Origin: CAYLLE01 sp964384485
Lineage (GTDB): Bacteria > Spirochaetota > Spirochaetia > CAYLLE01
Length of the DNA: 57,173 nt
Assembly: GCA_964384485.1 (NCBI GenBank)
Contig: CAYLLE010000007.1
Span: 1-57,173, forward strand
Direction of reading: 5' to 3'
The notes below the pieces were generated by a model, which was given only the letters and a program-made list of their open reading frames with translations, was not told the origin of the DNA and did not search any database. The translations under genes and the position numbers were made by a program. Numbering within the stretch: position 1 is the stretch's first letter; every line of letters starts with the position of its first letter. Positions 26,988 to 34,374 of the stretch are shown piece after piece.

Positions 26988-27189
26988 CAGCAAATCCCGG
27001 TCAACTCCTTCTATGATTGAGAAGAGGCTATAATTTCATATAATATATAAATTTAGATCGGGTTGACCGGGATTTGCCGCATTTTTTTTTCGCGGAAAAA
27101 CGGCAATTTCCAGTGATCCCGATATATGTAATTGCTTGTAATAAAACAATTTATAAACTTTATGCGAATGTGATCACCGGAAATTGCCG
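26988..27189 (+). mobile_element. Composite MITE-like repeat, copy 2 (full, with exact 10-bp target duplication)
   Basis: A 202-bp element. It starts CAGCAAATCCCGGTCAAC and ends with GTGATCACCGGAAATTGCCG, whose complement is the related arm CGGCAATTTCCGGTGATC. Two inner arms (about 27058-27079 and 27101-27123) bracket a T-run/CGCGGAAAAA hairpin. It is flanked by exact direct repeats GTTGAATTAC at 26978-26987 and 27190-27199. It contains no ORF of note. It lies upstream of pcrA and downstream of the 95-residue hypothetical gene. Confidence 0.9.
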
Positions 27190-27216
27190 GTTGAATTACT
27201 GATTACATAAGGCTTT

Positions 27217-27504
27217 TCATTTTACAGTAAAATGTTTGTTTTTTTCTTTTACCAATTTTAGCTTGAGAATGTTGAAGTGAGCAGTGTTTTTACTTTCAAA
27301 CTCTTCTTTACTTGTTAAGAAATCGTTGCAGAGATTCAAATAGCCGTCGGGAAGATCAAATGTGCCAAAATGATTGATTGCCCCGGAGGGTGATGTTGCC
27401 CGGCGAATTTCATTCTTTTCATTAATACAGAGGTTGAGCCGTTCTACCCATATTTCGAGTATTTTTTCAGAGTTATGCTTTACAGAATAGACAACGGCTT
27501 TCAT
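27217..27504 (-). CDS. Small hypothetical protein next to a mobile repeat
   Basis: A 95-residue soluble protein, not recognised. The composition is Lys/Asn/Ile rich and the gene is clearly more AT-rich than its neighbours. It has GGAGAGGAG upstream of its ATG, so it is likely expressed. It sits alone in a ~700-bp AT-rich region between pcrA and rimO, with the repeat 18 bp past its stop. The base composition suggests recent acquisition or relaxed selection. Confidence 0.5.
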   Translation of the reverse strand: MKAVVYSVKHNSEKILEIWVERLNLCINEKNEIRRATSPSGAINHFGTFDLPDGYLNLCNDFLTSKEEFESKNTAHFNILKLKLVKEKNKHFTVK

Positions 27505-27636
27505 CCTGCTCCTCTCCAGAATTCATATTGAGTACTTTTCCACTTCATAACCTAATGGTAATTTTTATAAAAATCAACAATTTTTTTATGCACCGGGATT
27601 TCTGATAATTTTTTTTGAAAAGCGGCAGCTGTTTAT

Positions 27637-28971
27637 CTAAACCGATACCCCTTCCAGATCGAAACCGTTATTTTTAATAATTCGCGCTTTAACAAGATCC
27701 CCGGGTCGGCCGCGGGATGAATGAATTACTGACGCGCCGTCCACCTCAGGGGCCTGAAGAAATCCCCGGCCTATCCACAGTGCTTCTTCTTCTATTTTTT
27801 CTTCCAGAATTATGTCCAGGATCCGTCCGACAAACCGGTCCATGGCGGAACTGGTAATCGGCTCCTGTCTGTCCATCAGAATCTTCTTCCGTTCCATTGC
27901 CTTCTTCGCGGAAACCTTTTTCCTGCCCTTATGCTGACGGAAGGCCGGGGTGTCTTCTTCGGGTGAATAGGTGAAAACACCGAGCCACTCCAGCCGCGCC
28001 TGTTCCTGAAAAAGAAGCAGATCTTCAAACTCAGTTTGCCCTTCACCGGGATATCCGGTCATAAACGTCGACCGGATAATGCTGTCAGGGAGTTTGGTCC
28101 GGATACTGTCTATCAGCCTTAGGTAATCATCACTGCTTCCCGTTCTGCCCATACTTTCTAACACTTTTTTTGAAGCGTGCTGAAAAGGGATATCAAAATA
28201 GGGAAGCAGCCTGGGATCTTCTGCGGCAAAATCAATAATTTCCGGCGGAAACCGGTCAGGATGAATATACAAAAGCCGGAGCCAGAAATCCTTTTTAAGA
28301 CCGAGAATTTTCCGCAACAACCGAATAAGGGAGCGTGACGATGACTCCAGTCCATATGAAGCGGCATCCTGGGCTATCAGAATAATTTCCTTGTACCCGT
28401 TATTGATAAGTCCGGAAATCTCGGAAATTACCTCTTCCGGCTCTCTGCTCCGGACTCCGCCCCTGATTAGGGGAATGGCACAATAACTGCAGTTATTGCT
28501 GCATCCTTCCGCTATTTTCACGTATGCCGTACCGGGAAATCCTTCCGGGTTTCTACGGCAGGGGAGAGAATAATTCCGCGGAATGGGGGGAATGGATACG
28601 ACCGGCTTTAAAGCGGTACCCCGTCGCGAGAGAACGACTTCGAGAAAGGGAGCTATTTGGGATAGATCGCCATTTCCGAAAATACCGGCAGCTTCGGGAA
28701 TTTCCCTGGCCAGGTCTTCCCCGTACCGCTGAGATAGGCAGCCGCATATCACCACCGAAGAATCGGGGTAGTTGACTATCATGTCCATTACTGTTTCAAC
28801 CGATTCTTCTTTTGCTTCTCTTATAAATCCGCAGGTATTCACCAAAATGACGTCAACAGAACCGGAACCCCGGTATGCCTCCCATCCGGCTTGTTCCAAA
28901 TAAACAGCGATTACTTCCGCGTCAACTTGATTTTTCGCGCATCCTAAATTCTGAATTGAAAAGACAGGCAT
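27637..28971 (-). CDS. rimO: Ribosomal protein S12 methylthiotransferase RimO
   Basis: A 444-residue radical-SAM methylthiotransferase that adds a methylthio group to an aspartate of ribosomal protein S12. The N-terminal UPF0004 domain holds three cluster cysteines (NLGCAKNQVDAEV, NTCGFI, CGCLSQRY). The radical-SAM core has EGCSNNCSYCAIP near residue 155, and a C-terminal TRAM domain follows. NLGCAKN and the N-terminal VDAE are typical of RimO rather than MiaB. It is encoded just after the rodZ-like gene in the same direction (13-bp gap). Confidence 0.93.
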   Translation of the reverse strand: MPVFSIQNLGCAKNQVDAEVIAVYLEQAGWEAYRGSGSVDVILVNTCGFIREAKEESVETVMDMIVNYPDSSVVICGCLSQRYGEDLAREIPEAAGIFGNGDLSQIAPFLEVVLSRRGTALKPVVSIPPIPRNYSLPCRRNPEGFPGTAYVKIAEGCSNNCSYCAIPLIRGGVRSREPEEVISEISGLINNGYKEIILIAQDAASYGLESSSRSLIRLLRKILGLKKDFWLRLLYIHPDRFPPEIIDFAAEDPRLLPYFDIPFQHASKKVLESMGRTGSSDDYLRLIDSIRTKLPDSIIRSTFMTGYPGEGQTEFEDLLLFQEQARLEWLGVFTYSPEEDTPAFRQHKGRKKVSAKKAMERKKILMDRQEPITSSAMDRFVGRILDIILEEKIEEEALWIGRGFLQAPEVDGASVIHSSRGRPGDLVKARIIKNNGFDLEGVSV

Positions 28972-28984
28972 TTTATCAGCAATA

Positions 28985-30106
28985 TCAGTAGACCGGAACC
29001 ATGGTCAGAACTGATTCATCGGAGATATCGGCCGGCTGCCAGCGGATCAGTCCGGTCACGACTTCACCGGGTCTTCCGAAAATGACCGGATTTCCGGCTA
29101 TACGCACACGGGTAACTCCCGCGTTTGAAAGCCAGTACCTGAATTCATTCCGGACAGAGATTCTAAAAACGTCACCCGGTTTAAAATACTTCTCTTCACG
29201 CTGATTTCCGTCGATAAGGTATCTTAGCAGGGCGTAGCCTCTAAAGTCGATTTCCACAAAATAATCGTGGGCTTCCGATGCCCGGACTACCGGCAAGGAT
29301 TCCCGCCTTCTGCTCTCCTGACTTGCCGTTCCAAGCAGGATATCCGCCTCAAGCTCTTCGGTCTCGGACAAAGCAGATCCCTCTTCGGCGGCCGTACCGC
29401 CCGGAGCTTCTATTACCCGGTCGAATCTCAGCACGGCCGAATCTTCTTCCGGATACACCGCCCTGGCGATGATCTTAAGGTCGGTTTTATTATCATTATC
29501 TAAATCAAGATCTTCCATGGAATCCGCCCCGATTGAAAGATCAATGCCGGAATACGTCAGATTTACTCTGTCACTTATGTCGGTAATATCGATGGTGTAG
29601 TCAATATTATTCAGGGAAAAAACCACCCGCGTTCCTTCACGGATTCTCTGTTCGAGCATTTCTTCTTCAAAATTTATGACCCGGGTGATTTTTTCAGGTT
29701 CCGTTTCCGCGTCGCTGACCCTTTCCGGGCGGTCAAAAGATATTGCCCCCGTGCCGAAGAGGTAGATAAGTCCTCCGATCAGCCCCAGAAGCACCACTGC
29801 AGCTACTGAAATAAATATCGGTTTTTTCGGATCTTTCCGGGCGATGAGCCCTTCTATTGGAGCAGGCTGCTCCTGTATCTTCATGTTCCGGTATATATTG
29901 ATAATATCCTGCGGGTTGATACCGAGGAAATCGGAATAATTTCTGAGAAATCCTAAAAGATAAGGTTCACCGGGAAAGCTGGAGAAATCTTCATCTTCCA
30001 TCGCGGTAATAAAACGTTTCGCTATATGTGTATCCCGGGCTACCTGTTCAATAGTATAGCCTTTTTCTTCACGGGTATTTCGTAACTTTGCGCCGATTGA
30101 TTCCAT
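28985..30106 (-). CDS. rodZ: RodZ-like cell-shape protein (HTH_25, membrane anchor, DUF4115)
   Basis: A 373-residue protein. Residues ~1-65 form the Xre-like helix-turn-helix of RodZ (IGAKLRNTREEKGYTIEQVA, PYLLGFLRNYSDFLGI). A juxtamembrane basic stretch leads to one membrane segment (about 97-118), then a long periplasmic part ending in a DUF4115-like beta domain (DYFVEIDFRGYALLRYLIDG, FKPGDVFRISVRN). RodZ links MreB to the wall synthesis machinery. The linker between anchor and last domain is acidic and spirochaete-sized. It follows lolA by 45 bp. Confidence 0.85.
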   Translation of the reverse strand: MESIGAKLRNTREEKGYTIEQVARDTHIAKRFITAMEDEDFSSFPGEPYLLGFLRNYSDFLGINPQDIINIYRNMKIQEQPAPIEGLIARKDPKKPIFISVAAVVLLGLIGGLIYLFGTGAISFDRPERVSDAETEPEKITRVINFEEEMLEQRIREGTRVVFSLNNIDYTIDITDISDRVNLTYSGIDLSIGADSMEDLDLDNDNKTDLKIIARAVYPEEDSAVLRFDRVIEAPGGTAAEEGSALSETEELEADILLGTASQESRRRESLPVVRASEAHDYFVEIDFRGYALLRYLIDGNQREEKYFKPGDVFRISVRNEFRYWLSNAGVTRVRIAGNPVIFGRPGEVVTGLIRWQPADISDESVLTMVPVY

Positions 30107-30151
30107 ACTGCCTATATAATATCCTATTTCCGAAAACCTGTATATTAAAAA

Positions 30152-30835
30152 TTATTCGGATTCAACCCCGAGAAAATTGTTGTGTACATTTGCTTCGGGC
30201 GGAGGATCATAATCAAAAAAATTGTCAGGAATATTCGGGTTTATTCTAATGTTGAGAAAATCCAATTGAATTTCCCGGTATTCCTGGTTCAGTCCGACAA
30301 TACGACGGATATATCCATCGGTGCCAACCGAAATATCGAGCTGCCGGAATCCTTCCCGGGAAGTTCTAGGTACAAGACGAAGCTTAACTACCATAACATC
30401 CGAATCTTCTTCAAGGGGTACGGGATTCCGGGTTTCCAGATAACTGATGCTGTAGTTCTGCCGCATCAAATTGAGCCCTTCACCGCTTACGGCTCCGGCT
30501 AAACCGGTATTCCCTTTTCGGAGAGGTGATAGAAGGGCAACACGCAGATTTGGGAAATAGGCTGTAACGGTTCTCCCGTCGGAGTTCAGGATCTGCCCCT
30601 TCGGGTTGGTAAACTCAATCCGGAGCTTGTTGGGTTCTTTATAATACAGGGTACCGCTCTGGCTTCCTTCTTCATGGGTATAAATAATATCAGAAATGTA
30701 ATCGGTAACAGCATATTGTTCCGCTATCTGATCAAAATAATCCGAGGCTGTCTGAATGTCCTGGGAAAATAAAAAACCTGTACCGATAATGCACAGCAGT
30801 ATTAAAATAAAAAATCTCTTTATCAATTGAATCAC
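30152..30835 (-). CDS. lolA: Outer-membrane lipoprotein carrier LolA
   Basis: A 227-residue exported protein with an N-terminal hydrophobic signal (FFILILLCIIGTGFLFS) and the LolA fold pattern: SDIIYTHEEGSQSGTLYYKEPNKLRIEF, GQILNSDGRTVTAYFP. It carries lipoproteins across the periplasm from LolCDE to the outer membrane, consistent with the many lipoproteins in the window. The start is probably GTG at 30833-30835; no good ribosome site is visible, and a TTG nine bases further is possible. A full mobile repeat lies 53 bp upstream and may have displaced or altered the promoter. Confidence 0.82.
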   Translation of the reverse strand: MIQLIKRFFILILLCIIGTGFLFSQDIQTASDYFDQIAEQYAVTDYISDIIYTHEEGSQSGTLYYKEPNKLRIEFTNPKGQILNSDGRTVTAYFPNLRVALLSPLRKGNTGLAGAVSGEGLNLMRQNYSISYLETRNPVPLEEDSDVMVVKLRLVPRTSREGFRQLDISVGTDGYIRRIVGLNQEYREIQLDFLNIRINPNIPDNFFDYDPPPEANVHNNFLGVESE

Positions 30836-30888
30836 ACCATATGTATTAATGATGGGTCTATATTAATCAAAGAACAAGCTTTGTCAAG

Positions 30889-31087
30889 CAATTTCCGGTG
30901 ATCACATTCGATAAAAATTTATAAATTGATTTATTACAAGCAATTACGTATATCGGGATCACCGGAAATTGCCGTTTTTCCGCGAAAAAAATATGCGGCA
31001 ATTCCCGATCAACCCGATCTAAATTTATATATTATATGAAATTATGGCCGCTTCTCAATCACAGAAGGAGTTGACCGGGATTTGCTG
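30889..31087 (-). mobile_element. Composite MITE-like repeat, copy 3 (inverted orientation, 9-bp direct repeats)
   Basis: A 199-bp element in B-to-A order. It starts CAATTTCCGGTGATCACATT and ends GTTGACCGGGATTTGCTG. Direct repeats TTTGTCAAG flank it at 30880-30888 and 31088-31096. The left tip lacks the outermost CGG or CAG seen in other copies, as if about four bases had been lost at the junction. It fills most of the 305-bp non-coding stretch between lolA and the UVR-motif gene; nothing else is seen there. Confidence 0.88.
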
Positions 31088-31140
31088 TTTGTCAAGGCAC
31101 AGTAAAATCCGGCTGGTCCGGATTTGTCTCTGAGGTGAAG

Positions 31141-31890
31141 TCACGAACCCTGGGTCCGGTTGATCTGATCACGTATCTGTGCGGCCCTTTCATAATCCTC
31201 ATCAGCGACCGCCTTTTCCAGTTCCTTCCTTAAGGATAATCCGGAATCTTGAGGTTCATCTTCGATCTGTTCCATCACCGATTTCAGATAATTAATAGAA
31301 CGGATACGCTCCAGCCGGAAGGCGGGAGAATCAATATCCTTCAGGTTCATGATCTTGTCGATGGTTCCTTCTAATATAATCCTGGCTTCTCCCCGCACAT
31401 GATTTTCCATGGATATCATAGCCTTGGCAACCGCGTTCATCCGCAGGATGTAAGGATAGTACTGAAGCATTAAATTCTTATCTTCGTCTCTGATTCCGTA
31501 TTTATCAATTAATTCACAAATAGAGAGATTATGTTCCGTGTCACGCTCCACCCTCTGGTAGTCTTTCAGCTGAAACAGCAGCAGATACCGGAAATAGAAC
31601 AAAACTCCTTCACTCTGCAGCAGCGCGCAATCTTCACTGTCCAGGGAGTAGGCGTCGTCTGTCATCTCCTCCTGAATTTCTGTTTTCAGTCTGGTCAGAT
31701 ATTCCTCCAGCATCGTGTCTTTCCCGAACGGTTTCAACCCGTCCGGTCTTCCGTCAAGTTCGTACTGTTCGATTCCGAGAGGGAGCCGGACCTGCATTAC
31801 ATGTCTTCCGTCCCGGGCATTGATGATTCTGACATTATCTTCAGGATCATACCTCCATTCGTCAAGGAGTCTGGTTAAATCACAATCCAT
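31141..31890 (-). CDS. UvrB/UvrC-motif (UVR) protein
   Basis: A 249-residue cytoplasmic protein. Its last ~35 residues (LRKELEKAVADEDYERAAQIRDQINR) are a UVR motif, the helical hairpin by which UvrB and UvrC, and Clp adaptor McsA, bind partners. The rest is helical with an acidic middle and is not recognised; the N-terminal part (RDGRHVMQVRLPLGIEQYELDGRPDG) looks like a small beta domain. It is bounded on both sides by full copies of the mobile repeat in the same orientation. A role in repair or proteolysis cannot be chosen. Confidence 0.72.
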   Translation of the reverse strand: MDCDLTRLLDEWRYDPEDNVRIINARDGRHVMQVRLPLGIEQYELDGRPDGLKPFGKDTMLEEYLTRLKTEIQEEMTDDAYSLDSEDCALLQSEGVLFYFRYLLLFQLKDYQRVERDTEHNLSICELIDKYGIRDEDKNLMLQYYPYILRMNAVAKAMISMENHVRGEARIILEGTIDKIMNLKDIDSPAFRLERIRSINYLKSVMEQIEDEPQDSGLSLRKELEKAVADEDYERAAQIRDQINRTQGS

Positions 31891-31935
31891 ATTATAAATT
31901 ATAACACTTAATATCCAATAAACCTAAGGTTACTA

Positions 31936-32132
31936 CAGTAAATTCCGGTGATCACATTCGCATTATTGATAAATTGTTTTATTACAAGCAATTACGTATA
32001 TAGGGATCACCGGAAATTGCCGTTTTTCCGCGAAAAAATATACGGCAAATCCCGGTCAACCCGATCTAAATTTATATATTATATGAAATTATGCCGCTTC
32101 TTAATCACAAAGGAGTTGACCGGGATTTGCTG
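31936..32132 (-). mobile_element. Composite MITE-like repeat, copy 4 (inverted orientation, exact 10-bp target duplication)
   Basis: A 197-bp element beginning CAGTAAATTCCGGTGATCAC and ending GTTGACCGGGATTTGCTG. It has exact direct repeats AAGGTTACTA at 31926-31935 and 32133-32142. This is the cleanest copy for defining the ends (CAG...CTG) and the 10-bp duplication. It lies between the divergent UVR-motif gene and pyrH, ending 57 bp before the pyrH start. Confidence 0.93.
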
Positions 32133-32189
32133 AAGGTTACTATTGAAGTGCCGATGATTTTTCTATATAGAGAATGAAGGAGGAAAATC

Positions 32190-32909
32190 ATGAAAACGTG
32201 GGTACTCTCGGTCGGAGGGTCCATTATTGCGCCCGAAGGAGCTGATTCGAAGTTTATCGCCGGTTTTTATTCCTTGATTAAGTCGTATATCGAAAAAGAC
32301 AACCGGTTCATCATCGTTACGGGCGGCGGTGCCGTGGCCAGAGATTATCAGAACGCGCTCAGAAAAATCATATCCATCACCGGTTCATCACACACTGATG
32401 AGGGTGATCAATCCGCAGAGCTTGACTGGATAGGCATTGCGGCTACCCGTCTTAACGCGCGGCTCATGAAAGCCGTTTTTCACGAGTACTGCCGGGAAGA
32501 GGTGGTTACCGATCCGACAGTGCCGACAAATTTCGCCGGATCCGTACTTGTCGCGGCAGGCTGGAAACCGGGTTTTTCAACCGATTATGACGCGGTTATA
32601 CTGGCGGAATCCTTCGGGGCTGACACAGTAATAAATTTATCCAATATTAAACAGGTATATTCCGCCGATCCCAAACAGGATCCCGAGGCAGTTCCGCTGG
32701 ATTCGTTAACCTGGGAGGATTTCCGGGAGTTATCGGGAGGGGACTGGACACCGGGGAAAAATTCACCCTTCGATCCCGTCGCGGCGGGAAAAGCAGCGGA
32801 CTCCGGACTTAAAGTGATCGTCGCCGACGGACGGGATCTTGAAAACCTGCGGGCAATCTTTGCGGGCAAACCTTACACCGGTACCCTTATAGGATCTGAT
32901 CCGGATTAG
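32190..32909 (+). CDS. pyrH: UMP kinase, archaeal-type PyrH
   Basis: A 239-residue amino-acid-kinase-fold enzyme phosphorylating UMP to UDP. Motifs: VLSVGGSIIAPEG (phosphate loop), FIIVTGGGAVARDYQNAL, DWIGIAATRLNARL, PGFSTDYDAVILAE and SNIKQVYSADPKQDPEA (the NVDGVYxxDPK position). The spacing matches the archaeal-type family found also in some spirochaetes rather than the E. coli type. AAGGAGG at 32177-32183 supports the start. It overlaps the convergent TPR-like lipoprotein gene by 23 bp. Mobile repeat copy 4 occupies the upstream region. Confidence 0.88.
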   Translation: MKTWVLSVGGSIIAPEGADSKFIAGFYSLIKSYIEKDNRFIIVTGGGAVARDYQNALRKIISITGSSHTDEGDQSAELDWIGIAATRLNARLMKAVFHEYCREEVVTDPTVPTNFAGSVLVAAGWKPGFSTDYDAVILAESFGADTVINLSNIKQVYSADPKQDPEAVPLDSLTWEDFRELSGGDWTPGKNSPFDPVAAGKAADSGLKVIVADGRDLENLRAIFAGKPYTGTLIGSDPD

Positions 32910-34374
32910 ATTTCTGCATCTGCACATAGGCAAACCCCAGCGTGTAGGGGTCCTGGATTCTGTCGAGCAATGAAGCTGCTTCACCGGATAATCCAAGCCG
33001 AAACATTATAACTGCCGCGTCGGCATACAGCTGGTCCTGAATAAACTCCGATTTATTTGCTTCCTGCTCCGCTGTAAGGACAGTCCGCTTGGCATCATCA
33101 AACTTTTCCAGATCAATTAATTTTTCGGCCGCTCCCAGGTAAAGCCGGGTCCGGTCATAAAATGATGAAAGATCTTTGATAAGCGGCATAGCCTGATCGG
33201 TCATGCCCCGGTCAATCAGCGCGTCAATATAAATAAAAAGGCTCCGCTGCTGTTCGAATGGATCGGACGGAGCATTGATCAGCTCCGGGAGAAGGGAAAA
33301 AACTGAATCGAGAATATCTCCGCTCCCGGAAAGAGCCGCAGCCGTCCGGCCCAGCAGCGCCAATGCCGATATCTTCCGGAACGGGTCGTCTATCTCCCGG
33401 GCGATTTCATAGGCGATAGAGAGATATATTTCCGACCGTATCGGCTCATCCTGCTTATTCCATTCCTCTGCAATCTTTGCGTACGCTTCGGCCCGCAGCC
33501 GGGGGAATTCGATCGTTTCAGCCGCAATAACAGCGTCATCTTCCATACCCAGCTCCGCAAGATACCCGGCAATCCTTACCACCTTCCGGGCTTCTTCTTC
33601 CGGCCGGACAATTACCGTCACATTCTCCATGCTCCGGATCCCCCGGTGCGCCATCTGTCTCCCGTAATCTTCATCACCGGTTTCAGCGATAAGTACGGCC
33701 AGCCGTATCATACCCAAAGCGCGCGACCACAGATTTTCTATACTTCCGGCCGCAGGAATAGCCTGCTGTATCAAGGTGTCGGAAAAAAGACCGATGTTAT
33801 AATTCCGGTATTGTTCCGCGGCGTAGATCAGTAAATCCAGACGAATTTCCAGATTCTGAATCACCAGAGACTGCTGAACGGCTTCACCCGGCAAATCAAA
33901 GGTAGATTCACCTCCCTGAAAGCCGATGGCAATAACCTGTTTTAGTATATTTCCCTGGACAGACTCGGCCATAGATCCGTCCAGTACGGATAAGGCCTCT
34001 TTTAAAAGGGCTGCGCCTTTCTCGTTTCTCCCGGACCGGACATAGCCTTCCGCCAGCCGGGGAAGAAGTTCCGCGCGGGCCGATTCCGAGGGTACCTCGG
34101 ACATCGCCAATTCTGCCAGTTCCGTTACCCGGGCCGCCTGGTCGGTCAGGTTCATCCCGGCAAGGACCCCGGCTATTTCGGAAAGCAAATGAAACCGCGA
34201 AAGAGGTGCTTCCACCATCAGTGCCGCCTGCAGAGCCTTGCCCGCGGTTCCCGCGTTCATTTCCCGGAGCATTGTCGTAAGATCGTTTGGGCCGGCGGTG
34301 TTTTCCACTGTCCTGCAGGATAAAGCAGCAAGCAGAAGGTAAATAATAAAAAACCGTGAATATTTCCTTATCAC
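32887..34374 (-). CDS. TPR-like repeat lipoprotein
   Basis: A 495-residue lipoprotein built of helical hairpins (repeated A-E-L-A...G patterns such as RVTELAELAMSEVP, YAKIAEEWNKQDEP), i.e. a TPR-like solenoid. The lipobox LAALSC puts the lipidated Cys at residue 20. A longer frame could start at an ATG (34389), but GTG at 34374-34372 overlaps the stop of the upstream radical-SAM gene as GTGA and has GGAG upstream; I take this as the start. Likely a periplasmic scaffold; function unknown. Confidence 0.7.
   Translation of the reverse strand: MIRKYSRFFIIYLLLAALSCRTVENTAGPNDLTTMLREMNAGTAGKALQAALMVEAPLSRFHLLSEIAGVLAGMNLTDQAARVTELAELAMSEVPSESARAELLPRLAEGYVRSGRNEKGAALLKEALSVLDGSMAESVQGNILKQVIAIGFQGGESTFDLPGEAVQQSLVIQNLEIRLDLLIYAAEQYRNYNIGLFSDTLIQQAIPAAGSIENLWSRALGMIRLAVLIAETGDEDYGRQMAHRGIRSMENVTVIVRPEEEARKVVRIAGYLAELGMEDDAVIAAETIEFPRLRAEAYAKIAEEWNKQDEPIRSEIYLSIAYEIAREIDDPFRKISALALLGRTAAALSGSGDILDSVFSLLPELINAPSDPFEQQRSLFIYIDALIDRGMTDQAMPLIKDLSSFYDRTRLYLGAAEKLIDLEKFDDAKRTVLTAEQEANKSEFIQDQLYADAAVIMFRLGLSGEAASLLDRIQDPYTLGFAYVQMQKSNPDQIL

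Noticed and set aside
26988..27189. Repeats as integron attC sites
   Set aside because: The arms contain GTTGACC/GGTCAAC, superficially like core sites, but they do not fit GTTRRRY, no cassette arrays or integrase are present, and the flanking 9-10 bp duplications point to transposition.
27590..27607. Possible degenerate repeat arm (CACCGGGATTTCTG) near the rimO end
   Set aside because: Only about ten bases match an arm and no partner arm or core is present; chance similarity is sufficient.
26988..32132. Repeats as a CRISPR array
   Set aside because: Copies are ~200 bp, dispersed over the whole window, and in both orientations; no cas genes are present.
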